Both the position numbers and the translations under genes were made by a program. Under the pieces are notes generated by a model. The model had not been told where the DNA came from, made no database searches, and saw nothing but the letters and a program-made list of their open reading frames with translations. Below are positions 17,425 through 25,838 of a stretch of DNA of 39,190 nucleotides, piece after piece. Position 1 is the stretch's first letter, and the number at the start of each line of letters is the position of its first letter. Source of the DNA: Sinimarinibacterium flocculans (GTDB taxonomy: Bacteria > Pseudomonadota > Gammaproteobacteria > Nevskiales > Nevskiaceae); NCBI RefSeq assembly GCF_003201205.1, contig NZ_QICN01000016.1, positions 1 to 39,190 of the forward strand, given 5' to 3'.

Positions 17425-17889
17425 TCAGTCGTCAGAGCCGGTCTTCGACGTGCCGCTGGCGCCTGCTTCGAGACGTGCACGCGCTTCCTTCTTGCCGATA
17501 CCGCGCAACTCGGCGATGGCCGCGAGCTGACGGGCGCGAGGCCTGGCCTTCTCGTGCTCCCAGTTGTAGACCGACTGGCCGCTGACACCGATCAGTTGAC
17601 CCATCTCGTCGGCCGTCAGCCCTAGGCGTTCGCGCAGCGTGCGAAAGCCCTTGGCGACAAAACGGATGTTGGGGCCTTCCTCGCTTTCGGGTTTGGCGGC
17701 GGCCTCGGATTTCGAACGCCGCTGCACGGCGCCGATCTGCTTTTCGAGCGCAGCGACCTGGCGCTTGAGCTCGGCGATCTGGTGCCGTTGCGCAGTGGCC
17801 GCCGCACGCAGCGGCGCAAAGTGTTGCCGGGCAACCTTGTTGGACAGTCGCGTGATTTCGCTCTTGAGCAAGCCTGCAATATCGGCCAT
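17425..17889 (-). CDS. Coiled-coil protein with C-terminal XRE helix-turn-helix
   Basis: A 154-residue protein. Residues about 1-60 are predicted to form a long helix/coiled coil (heptad-like AELKRQVAALEKQIGAVQRR). After a flexible Ser/Glu/Lys-rich linker, residues about 80-135 form a XRE/Cro-type helix-turn-helix (FRTLRERLGLTADEMGQLI, then GVSGQSVYNWEHEKARP). The order is reversed from usual XRE repressors, which carry the DNA-binding domain first. The last 20 residues are polar. Similar small proteins are common in gammaproteobacteria without a known role; a nucleoid-associated or dedicated repressor function is possible. Convergent with the MBL hydrolase gene, 15 bp apart. Confidence 0.75.
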   Translation of the reverse strand: MADIAGLLKSEITRLSNKVARQHFAPLRAAATAQRHQIAELKRQVAALEKQIGAVQRRSKSEAAAKPESEEGPNIRFVAKGFRTLRERLGLTADEMGQLIGVSGQSVYNWEHEKARPRARQLAAIAELRGIGKKEARARLEAGASGTSKTGSDD

Positions 17890-18004
17890 GGAGAAGTTAG
17901 GGTGGGGAAATGCGCGGCTATTATGCCTGATCCGCGATAACGCGTCCCGCAGTCAAGATTTCTTGCGTCCTGATTTGCGTGTCGGCGGCGCTTGACTTGG
18001 AATT

Positions 18005-19720
18005 TCAGTGCGGCAACCGCAGCCCGATTTCCGTGGGGCGATCGCCGTCGACGGCGCGCACGATCAGCTGCATCTCGCCCAGGCGCAGCCGGTCACCGAT
18101 CACCGGATGCGGGAGGTGCTTGCGGACGAGGTCGGCCAGAGAACCTTCGCCGGCGTCGTCCGGAAGCGCCAGTCCGTAGGCGTCGCACAGATCCTTGAGC
18201 GCGATGTCGGCACTGACGACAAACTCGCCGAAGTAGCGTCGTGCATCGACGCCGGCGGGTTCCTGGGCCGTTTCGAACAGGCGGTCCAGGGACTGCAGCT
18301 GGGATTGCGGCGTCAGCAGGGAAATGTAGTCGCCCGCAACGAGCGTGCCCCATTCGCGGTAGCTGAGCAGCCGCCCCTTGCGCGCAATGCAGATGATGCG
18401 CGACAGCTCGGGCAGCACGAGGTCCTTCGGTCGCATGCCGACCAGCCGGCTGTTGCGGGCCAGGCGATAGCTCACCACCTCGAAACCGCGCTGTCCGGGA
18501 AGGTCGATGTCGACGCGGTGGATGCGTGCCGATGTCGCCGGAACCTGAAGGCCGAGCAGGCGCGCGGCTGCCGCGATGGTCGACCCCTGCACGATCAGCG
18601 AGACGAGGACGATGAAGAACGCCACGTTGAAAAACAGTTGCGCGCTCTCGAGGCCGGCGAGCCACGGATAGGTCGCGAGCACGATCGGCACCGAACCGCG
18701 CAGGCCGACCCAGGCCACGTAGATCTGTTCGCGGGCCGGAAACCGGAACGGCAGCAGGCACAGCCAGACGGCGAGCGGCCGGGCGAAGACGATCAGCACG
18801 GCCGAGATCAGCAGGCCGGGCACGATCAGCGAGGCCAGCTGGTGCGGAGACACCAGCAGGCCGAGAATCACGAACATGCCGATCTGGCTCATCCACGCGA
18901 TGCCGTCGTGGAAGCGGCGGATGCCGGCCGCCGACCGGATCGCGCGGTTGCCGAGAAACAGGCCGGCGAGATACACCGCCAGAAAACCGCTGCCGCCCGC
19001 CAGTGCCGCGAGGCCGAAGATCAGCAGACCGCCGAACAGCGCGAGCAAGGGGTACAAGGAATCGCCGAGCGTCAGCCGATTGATCGACGAAACCAGCAGC
19101 CAGCCGCCGGCGAGGCCGAACGCCGCGCCCACCGCGGCCTGCTGCAGCAGCATCGCCAGTGCCTCGGTCAGGCCGAAGGTTTCGGGCGCCTGCAGGTACA
19201 GGATCAGCGCCAGTGTCAGAAACACCGCCATCGGGTCGTTGGTGCCGGACTCGATCTCCAGGGTCGAGGCCACGCGCTGGTTGAGCGATACCGCATTGGT
19301 GTGCAGCAGCGAGAACACCGCGGCAGCATCGGTGGAGCCGACGATCGCGCCGATCAGCAGGCCCTCCGCGGGCTCGAGGCCGAGCACCCAGGCCGCGAAG
19401 CCGCCGACGATCAGCGTGGTCGCCAGCACGCCGACCGAGGCCAGCGTCACGGCCGGGCGCAGGCCGACGCGAAAGCTCGACAGACTCGTGCGCATACCTC
19501 CGTCGAACAGCACGACCGCAAGGGCTGCCGTGGCGGCCAGATTGGCCAGCGAATAGTTGTCGAAGCGGATGCCGCCGGGGCCGTCCTCGCCCGCGAGCAT
19601 GCCGATCACGAGGAACACGAGCAGCAACGGAACGCCCAGGCGCGGCGTGATCACCGTTGCCAGGATGCTGACCATGAACAGCAGTCCGGCTAGGAAAATC
19701 AGCTGATTGGTCAGTTCCAT
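18005..19720 (-). CDS. nhaP2: K+/H+ antiporter, NhaP2 (CvrA) type
   Basis: A 571-residue cation:proton antiporter of the CPA1 family, close in length to E. coli NhaP2 (about 578). Residues 1 to about 390 are membrane-embedded with about 12-13 spans. They include GEDGPGGIRFDNYSLAN, the IGAIVGSTDAAAVFSLL segment with the conserved ion-binding acid, and SGTNDPMAVFL. Residues about 400-490 are a TrkA-C/RCK-C regulatory domain. Residues about 495-571 are a CorC/HlyC-like transporter-associated domain. Together these mark NhaP2/CvrA and not NhaA or KefC. Role: K+ efflux under high cytoplasmic K+. A -10-like TACAAT (19733-19728) ends 7 nt before the ATG, so the transcript may be leaderless. Confidence 0.92.
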   Translation of the reverse strand: MELTNQLIFLAGLLFMVSILATVITPRLGVPLLLVFLVIGMLAGEDGPGGIRFDNYSLANLAATAALAVVLFDGGMRTSLSSFRVGLRPAVTLASVGVLATTLIVGGFAAWVLGLEPAEGLLIGAIVGSTDAAAVFSLLHTNAVSLNQRVASTLEIESGTNDPMAVFLTLALILYLQAPETFGLTEALAMLLQQAAVGAAFGLAGGWLLVSSINRLTLGDSLYPLLALFGGLLIFGLAALAGGSGFLAVYLAGLFLGNRAIRSAAGIRRFHDGIAWMSQIGMFVILGLLVSPHQLASLIVPGLLISAVLIVFARPLAVWLCLLPFRFPAREQIYVAWVGLRGSVPIVLATYPWLAGLESAQLFFNVAFFIVLVSLIVQGSTIAAAARLLGLQVPATSARIHRVDIDLPGQRGFEVVSYRLARNSRLVGMRPKDLVLPELSRIICIARKGRLLSYREWGTLVAGDYISLLTPQSQLQSLDRLFETAQEPAGVDARRYFGEFVVSADIALKDLCDAYGLALPDDAGEGSLADLVRKHLPHPVIGDRLRLGEMQLIVRAVDGDRPTEIGLRLPH

Positions 19721-19824
19721 GCAAACGATTGTAGCGAGCGGTTCGGGGCGCTAGGCGCTATGCCGGGGCTGCCGCTATACTTGCGCCCCTTTTCTCGCCG
19801 GCACGTCCCAGTAGGAGCGCACCC

Positions 19825-20307
19825 GTGGATCACAAAGACCACGACAAGGTTTTCTTTGCGAACTTCGGTGTCGTCATGGCGGCCCTGTTCGGCATCTTCT
19901 TCATCTGCATCATCGCGGCGTCGATGATCAGCAGCGAGGAGGAGCCCGATCCGGCCGCGATCGCACTGGTCGAGGAGCGGATCCGCCCGGTCGCCAAGGC
20001 CGTGACCGATCCTGACGCCCTGATCAAGGTGAGCGCCGCCGCTGCCCAACGCGAACCCTTGAGCGGTGCGCAGCTCAACACCCAGCTCTGCGCGGGCTGC
20101 CACTCGGCCGGCGTGCTCGGTGCCCCCAAGACCGGTGACGGTGCGGCCTGGGCACAGCGCCGCGACGCCGCCGGCGGCATCGACGGACTGGTGTCGGCAG
20201 TGATCAACGGCAAGGGGGCGATGCCGCCCAAGGCCGGAGACCCGAGCCTGTCGGAAGACGAGATCCGCGGCGCCGTCGAGTTCATGCTCAAGGAAGCAGG
20301 GATCTGA
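19825..20307 (+). CDS. Membrane-anchored cytochrome c5-type protein
   Basis: A 160-residue monohaem c-type cytochrome. Residues 15-34 are a single membrane anchor (GVVMAALFGIFFICIIAAS), with the rest in the periplasm. The haem motif CAGCH is at 89-93 and the axial Met is likely Met133 in KGAMPPKAG; the C-terminal helix ends VEFMLKEAGI. This matches cytochrome c5 (CycB/Cyt c5 family), which carries electrons to terminal oxidases or reductases. The start is GTG 19825 with AGGAG about 9 nt upstream. A -10-like TATACT lies at 19776-19781. The gene is monocistronic: a strong terminator follows 19 bp after the stop. Divergent from nhaP2. Confidence 0.92.
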   Translation: MDHKDHDKVFFANFGVVMAALFGIFFICIIAASMISSEEEPDPAAIALVEERIRPVAKAVTDPDALIKVSAAAAQREPLSGAQLNTQLCAGCHSAGVLGAPKTGDGAAWAQRRDAAGGIDGLVSAVINGKGAMPPKAGDPSLSEDEIRGAVEFMLKEAGI

Positions 20308-20326
20308 GACGAACTGTCGTCGCAAG

Positions 20327-20351
20327 AAGGCCGGCCTCGCCGGCCTTTTTT
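20327..20351 (+). terminator. Intrinsic terminator after cytochrome c5
   Basis: AAGGCCGGC pairs perfectly with GCCGGCCTT around the loop CTC, followed by a T-run. Confidence 0.92.
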
Positions 20352-20369
20352 GTGGGCGGCAGACGGCGA

Positions 20370-20386
20370 TGCACCGAAGTGGTGCG
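20370..20386 (+). promoter_or_regulatory. NtrC-like enhancer site for the TorF-type porin
   Basis: TGCACCGAAGTGGTGCG matches the enteric NtrC consensus (TGCACCA-N3-TGGTGCA in outline) at 14 of 17 positions, including both GCACC/GGTGC half-sites. It lies about 160 bp upstream of the sigma-54 element, a normal enhancer distance. Together with that element it implies induction under nitrogen limitation. Confidence 0.75.
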
Positions 20387-20543
20387 CTCCCGGGGGCAGA
20401 TTGTCATCGCCTCCGGCGCGCTTGGTCACGAAGCGCGGGTCACGGAGCCGGCGAATGTCCGGCGCGATCTCGCCAACAGCGCCGGTATCGCCACGGTTGC
20501 CGGGCTGCGCCGGGGCCGGCGACTGAGGGCTTCCCCCCAGAAC

Positions 20544-20560
20544 TTGGCATGCCGCTTGCG
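20544..20560 (+). promoter_or_regulatory. Sigma-54 promoter of the TorF-type porin
   Basis: TTGGCATG-CCGC-TTGC: the invariant GG and GC are in the correct -24/-12 spacing, and only one mismatch (T for C) to the consensus YTGGCACG-N4-TTGC. The expected start site is near 20570, leaving about 60 nt of leader before the porin ATG. Confidence 0.8.
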
Positions 20561-20630
20561 ATCAGGCAGCGGGGCCGCGGGAGAGCGCTAGACATCCGCG
20601 GAGTCATCCAAACTTCAAAGAGGCTTTCCA

Positions 20631-21323
20631 ATGACATTCAAGCGTTCGGTTCTGAGCGCCGCGGTTCTCGGCGCGAGCGTGTTCTCCGGCAGCGCCCTTG
20701 CCGAGCTGAGCGGCAACGTGGGGGTTGTCAGCGAGTACCTGTTCCGTGGTCTGCCGCAGAGCGGCGGCGCCGCCGTCCAGGGCGGTCTGGACTACGCCAG
20801 CGAGTCGGGCTTCTACGCCGGCACCTGGGCATCGACCATCAACTTCGCCGGCGCGACCGGCAGCGCAGCGGAAGTCGACTTCTACGCCGGTTTCGGCGGC
20901 GAGGCCGGCAGCATCGGCTACGACCTGGGTGCGATCTACTACTGGTACTCGGAAGAAGAGGAAGGCGGCGCGTCGCCCGACCCGTCGAACAACACGATCG
21001 AGGTGTACGGCTCGCTGTCGTTCGGACCGGCCACCCTGGGCCTCTACTACAGCCTCGCCGACTACTTCGCGGTGACTGACGAGGGCGTGATGTATCCGTA
21101 CCTCGACCTGTCGTTCCCGATGTCGGACAAGCTGAGCCTCGACCTGCACGTCGGTCAGCAGACCTTCGAAGAGGACGGCATCGAAGACGTCGTCGACTAC
21201 AGCATCGGCGTGTCGGCGGACGCCGGCAACGGCTTCGCGATGGGTCTGGCCTTCGTCGCCACCGACATCGACGACGACGATCCTAAGCTCGTGATCAGCG
21301 GCAGCTACGGCTTCGACCTGTAA
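20631..21323 (+). CDS. TorF-family putative outer-membrane porin
   Basis: A 230-residue exported beta-barrel protein. The signal peptide ends at about residue 24 (GSALA). The mature part starts with ELSGNVGVVSEYLFRGLPQSGG, the hallmark of the TIGR02001/TorF group. It continues as alternating amphipathic strands rich in Gly, Tyr and acidic residues, and ends in the C-terminal signature SGSYGFDL. The surface is strikingly acidic (EEEEGG, EEDGIED, DIDDDDPK). The family is uncharacterised but often lies near ammonium-transport genes. Here an NtrC-like site and sigma-54 promoter precede it, and glnK-amtB lies 2.2 kb downstream. This supports a role in outer-membrane entry of a nitrogen source (inference). 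AGAGG provides the ribosome-binding site; a terminator follows. Confidence 0.85.
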   Translation: MTFKRSVLSAAVLGASVFSGSALAELSGNVGVVSEYLFRGLPQSGGAAVQGGLDYASESGFYAGTWASTINFAGATGSAAEVDFYAGFGGEAGSIGYDLGAIYYWYSEEEEGGASPDPSNNTIEVYGSLSFGPATLGLYYSLADYFAVTDEGVMYPYLDLSFPMSDKLSLDLHVGQQTFEEDGIEDVVDYSIGVSADAGNGFAMGLAFVATDIDDDDPKLVISGSYGFDL

Positions 21324-21350
21324 GCCTCGACACCGTCGTCAGCAGTACCC

Positions 21351-21382
21351 GAAGGGCCGCCTGGTGCGGCCCTTCTTCTTTT
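21351..21382 (+). terminator. Intrinsic terminator after the porin
   Basis: GAAGGGCCGC and GCGGCCCTTC form a perfect 10-bp stem around CTGGT, followed by TTCTTTT. It lies between the porin stop and the convergent comM stop and could serve both strands. Confidence 0.88.
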
Positions 21383-21395
21383 GGGGCGCCTGGCC

Positions 21396-22904
21396 CTACA
21401 CCGGCGTGCGGTCCATTTCGCGGTAGCGCAAGGCCTCGGCGGCGTGCTGGGCGCCCGTCCGCTCGCTGTTGTCGAGGTCGGCCAGCGTGCGCGCGACGCG
21501 CAGGCAGCGATGGTAGGAGCGCGCCGTGAGCAGGTGCCGTGCAAGCGCGGTCTGCAGCAGCGCGGCGGCCGTGTCGTCGGGAGCGGCGTGCCGTTCCAGG
21601 GCCTTGCCGTGCAACTGCGCGTTGGGCACGCCCTGCCGGTCGAGCTGGCGGCTGCGCGCGGCGATCACGCGCTCGCGCACCGTCGTGCTGCTCTCGGCGG
21701 TCGCGGTCCGGTCGGCGAGTTGCGCGGCATCGACCCGGGGAACGAACAGCTGCAGGTCGATACGGTCCAGCAGCGGTCCGGAAATCCTTCCGCGATAGCG
21801 CTGCACCTGGTCCGGCGTGCATCGGCACTTGCCCGAGGGGTCGCCGAGCCAACCGCAGGGGCAGGGATTCATCGCCGCGACGAGCTGGAAGCGTGCCGGG
21901 AACTCGGCTTGCCGGGCCGCGCGCGACACCGTGATCCGTCCGCTTTCCAGCGGCTCGCGCAGCACTTCGAGGCTGCGGCGCTCGTACTCCGGCAGTTCGT
22001 CGAGAAACAGCACGCCGCGATGTGCGAGCGTGATCTCTCCGGGGCGCGGCTGGCCGCCGCCGCCGACCAGGGCGACGCCGGACGCGGTGTGATGGGGCGC
22101 GCGAAACGGCCGTCGCCCCCAGTCGGCCGCGTCGAAGCCACCGTGTGCGATGGACGCGACCGCGGCGACTTCGAGCGATTCTTCGGCGGTAAGGGGCGGC
22201 AGGATGCCCGGCAGTCGTCGTGCAAGCATCGACTTGCCGGCGCCGGGCGATCCGACCAGCAGCAGCGAGTGTTCGCCGGCGGCGGCGATTTCCAGTGCAC
22301 GGCGGGCCTGCGGCTGCCCGCGCACATCGGCCAGGTCCGGCTCGTCCACCGCCGGCGCTTTCGGTGCGCTCGCCGCGATTGCTGCGGGACCGCCCTCGTG
22401 CAGCGCTGCGCACAGTGCGGCGAGGGTCTGCGCCGGCAGTACCCGGGCCTGCGGCGCGAGCGCTGCTTCGTCGGCGCAGGCCGCGGGCACCAGCAGCGCC
22501 CGTCCCGCCTGCGTCGCCTTGAGCGCCGCCGGCAGCACGCCGGGCACCGGTCGCAGTTCGCCGGACAGCGAGAGCTCGCCGAGCACCTCGACCGCCTGCA
22601 GCGGTGCCGCCGGCACCTGCTCGGAGGCAACCAGGATGCCGAGCGCGATGGCGAGGTCGAAGCGGCTGCCTTCCTTGGGCAGGTCGGCGGGCGCGAGGTT
22701 GCAGGTGATGCGCTGCACCGGGAAGCGGTAGCCGCAGGTGGTGATCGCCGCCTTGACCCGGTCCTTGGCCTCGCGCACGGCGGCCTCGGGCAGGCCGACG
22801 ATGTTCAGCCCCGGCAGCCCCGGGGCCAGATGAACCTCGACGGTCACCAAGTCCGCGGTCAGTCCGTTCTGCGCGCGCGACAGCAGCATCGCCAACTGCG
22901 CCAT
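21396..22904 (-). CDS. comM: Mg-chelatase-like AAA+ ATPase ComM (YifB)
   Basis: A 502-residue protein with full ComM architecture. The N-terminal Lon-substrate-like domain (about 1-170) opens with EVHLAPGLPGLNIVGLPEAAVREAKDRV. A central AAA+ domain follows, with Walker A GSPGAGKSMLARRL, Walker B VLFLDELPEY and a zinc-like cysteine cluster NPCPCGWLGDPSGKCRC. The C-terminal lid is of the Mg-chelatase type. ComM is a hexameric helicase that drives branch migration when single-stranded donor DNA integrates during natural transformation. It is broadly conserved also in species not known to be competent. It lies next to ubiK and glnK-amtB, a neighbourhood conserved in Pseudomonas and relatives. A strong GGGAGGAAGG ribosome-binding region precedes ATG 22904. 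Confidence 0.93.
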   Translation of the reverse strand: MAQLAMLLSRAQNGLTADLVTVEVHLAPGLPGLNIVGLPEAAVREAKDRVKAAITTCGYRFPVQRITCNLAPADLPKEGSRFDLAIALGILVASEQVPAAPLQAVEVLGELSLSGELRPVPGVLPAALKATQAGRALLVPAACADEAALAPQARVLPAQTLAALCAALHEGGPAAIAASAPKAPAVDEPDLADVRGQPQARRALEIAAAGEHSLLLVGSPGAGKSMLARRLPGILPPLTAEESLEVAAVASIAHGGFDAADWGRRPFRAPHHTASGVALVGGGGQPRPGEITLAHRGVLFLDELPEYERRSLEVLREPLESGRITVSRAARQAEFPARFQLVAAMNPCPCGWLGDPSGKCRCTPDQVQRYRGRISGPLLDRIDLQLFVPRVDAAQLADRTATAESSTTVRERVIAARSRQLDRQGVPNAQLHGKALERHAAPDDTAAALLQTALARHLLTARSYHRCLRVARTLADLDNSERTGAQHAAEALRYREMDRTPV

Positions 22905-23000
22905 GCCCGCCTTCCTCCCTTGGTCGTGCGGCTACGCCGTCCTGCGAACGTCGCGGCGGCCGCTTCGAGGATCGGCAAGCCCACAGGCAGCGTCAAGCGC

Positions 23001-23839
<839 letters not shown>

Positions 23840-23856
23840 ACAGGGGAGTGTCCGAA

Positions 23857-25302
23857 ATGATGCGTAAAACTCTCAGCGCCCTTGCGCTGGCTCTGTGCTT
23901 CGGCCTTGCGCCCGCGTGGGCCCAGGACGAGGCGATGACGGAACCGGCGGTCGAAGCCGTCGAGACCATGGAGACCATGGCGGTCGAGGAACCGGTGGCG
24001 GTCGAAGAGGCCGTCGTCGAGGAAGCGGTCGCCGAAGAGGCTGCCGAAGAGGAAGTGAGCCTCGAACAGAAGACCGCCGAGCTGGCCTACGCGCTCGACA
24101 CCTTCTACTTCCTGGTCATGGGCGCCTTCGTCATGTGGATGGCGGCGGGCTTCGCGATGCTCGAGTCGGGGCTCGTGCGTTCGAAGAACACGGCCGAGAT
24201 CCTCACCAAGAACATCGGCCTGTTCGCGATCGCTTCGGTGATGTACATGGTCGTCGGCTACCAGATCATGTATCCGGGCGAGGCGATGAGTCCGTACTTC
24301 CCGGGCTTCGGTGGACTGCTCGGCAGCAGCGACAACGACGTGGCGTCGGTGATGTCCGGTGATTCGTACTACTCGGGCCTGTCGGACTTCTTCTTCCAGG
24401 TCGTGTTCGTCGCCACCGCGATGTCCATCGTCTCCGGTGCGGTCGCCGAGCGCATGAAGCTCGTGTCGTTCTTCATCTTCGCGGTCTTCATGACCGGCTT
24501 CATCTACCCGCTGCAGGGCTTCTGGAAGTGGGGCGGCGGCTTCCTCGACGCAGCCGGCTTCCTCGACTTCGCCGGTTCGGGCGTCGTGCATCTCACCGGT
24601 GCGACCGCGGCCCTGGCCGGCGTCATCCTGCTCGGTGCGCGCAAGGGCAAGTACGGGCCGGACGGCAAGATCAACCCGATTCCGGGTGCGAACCTACCGC
24701 TGTCCACGCTCGGCACCTTCATCCTGTGGCTCGGCTGGTTCGGCTTCAACGGCGGTTCGGAGCTGATGATCTCCAACGTCGGTGAGGCCAACGCGGTCTC
24801 CCTGGTGCTGGTGAACACCAACATGGGCGCTTCCGGCGGCCTGATCGCCGCGATGCTCACCTCGCTGGTGCTGTTCAAGAAGACCGACCTGACGATGGTG
24901 CTCAACGGCGCCCTCGCCGGCCTGGTCGCGATCACCGCCGAGCCGCTGACGCCGACGCCGCTTGCGGCCACGCTGATCGGTGCGGTCGGTGGCGTGATCG
25001 TGGTGTTCTCGATCCTGGGTCTGGACAAGCTGAAGATCGACGATCCGGTCGGTGCGATCTCGGTCCACGGCGTGGTCGGCATGTGGGGCCTGCTGGCGGT
25101 GCCGCTGACCAACAGCGACGCCACCTTCACGGCGCAGCTGCTGGGTCTGTTCACGATCTTGGTCTTCGTCTTCGTCGCCGCCTTCATCGTGTGGCTGATC
25201 ATCAAGCTCATCATCGGCATCCGCGTCAGCCCCGAAGAAGAAGACGAGGGCACGGATATCTCGCAGTGCGGACTCGAGGCTTACCCCGAGTTCACCAAGT
25301 AA
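23857..25302 (+). CDS. amtB: Ammonium transporter with acidic periplasmic extension
   Basis: A 481-residue Amt/Mep/Rh channel from ATG 23857, preceded by AGGGGAG; a GTG 9 bp earlier overlaps that site. The signal peptide ends near PAWAQ. Next come about 48 residues of low-complexity Glu/Val/Ala sequence (17 Glu and one Asp), ahead of the 11 membrane helices, which begin near LDTFYFLVMGAF. Pore residues are present: the Asp in LDFAGSGVVHLTG with the first pore His, the second His in ISVHGVVGMWG, and the FGFNGGS loop. The C-terminal tail ends GTDISQCGLEAYPEF, the variant GlnK-contact tail of the longer proteobacterial Amt type. Usual Amt proteins are 400-430 residues; the excess is the acidic segment. 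Downstream is a strong terminator. Confidence 0.93.
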   Translation: MMRKTLSALALALCFGLAPAWAQDEAMTEPAVEAVETMETMAVEEPVAVEEAVVEEAVAEEAAEEEVSLEQKTAELAYALDTFYFLVMGAFVMWMAAGFAMLESGLVRSKNTAEILTKNIGLFAIASVMYMVVGYQIMYPGEAMSPYFPGFGGLLGSSDNDVASVMSGDSYYSGLSDFFFQVVFVATAMSIVSGAVAERMKLVSFFIFAVFMTGFIYPLQGFWKWGGGFLDAAGFLDFAGSGVVHLTGATAALAGVILLGARKGKYGPDGKINPIPGANLPLSTLGTFILWLGWFGFNGGSELMISNVGEANAVSLVLVNTNMGASGGLIAAMLTSLVLFKKTDLTMVLNGALAGLVAITAEPLTPTPLAATLIGAVGGVIVVFSILGLDKLKIDDPVGAISVHGVVGMWGLLAVPLTNSDATFTAQLLGLFTILVFVFVAAFIVWLIIKLIIGIRVSPEEEDEGTDISQCGLEAYPEFTK

Positions 25303-25333
25303 ACGTCTAGTCGGAGTTCTCCTCCGGTGGGTT

Positions 25334-25363
25334 GGGGCGGACATCATTGTCCGCCCCTTTTTT
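25334..25363 (+). terminator. Intrinsic terminator after amtB
   Basis: GGGGCGGACA and TGTCCGCCCC form a perfect 10-bp stem around TCAT, followed by six T. It separates the first glnK-amtB operon from the second. Confidence 0.93.
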
Positions 25364-25374
25364 GTGCGTGCGGC

Positions 25375-25404
25375 TTCGACTTTTGCCAGAACCGGCAATA
25401 CACT
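25375..25404 (+). promoter_or_regulatory. Sigma-70-like promoter of the second glnK, with spacer inverted repeat
   Basis: TTCGAC (25375-25380), an 18-bp spacer and TACACT (25399-25404). The spacer contains the inverted repeat TTGCC-N6-GGCAA (25383-25398), which could be an operator. No correctly spaced -24/-12 element was found here, unlike the first glnK. Confidence 0.45.
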
Positions 25405-25415
25405 CGCCGCCGTAA

Positions 25416-25772
<357 letters not shown>

Positions 25773-25788
25773 TCGGAAGGACAGTGCG

Positions 25789-25823
25789 CCCCCGTTGATC
25801 GAGAGATGAGCGGGGGTTTTTTT
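25789..25823 (+). terminator. Terminator between the second glnK and amtB
   Basis: CCCCCGTT pairs with AGCGGGGG around a loop of about 12 bases, followed by seven T. The T-run ends 15 nt before the amtB2 ATG, and the amtB2 ribosome-binding site follows within a few bases. A partial (attenuating) terminator is likely, since no separate promoter is visible. Confidence 0.8.
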
Positions 25824-25838
25824 GTGTGGGGGAGAACC

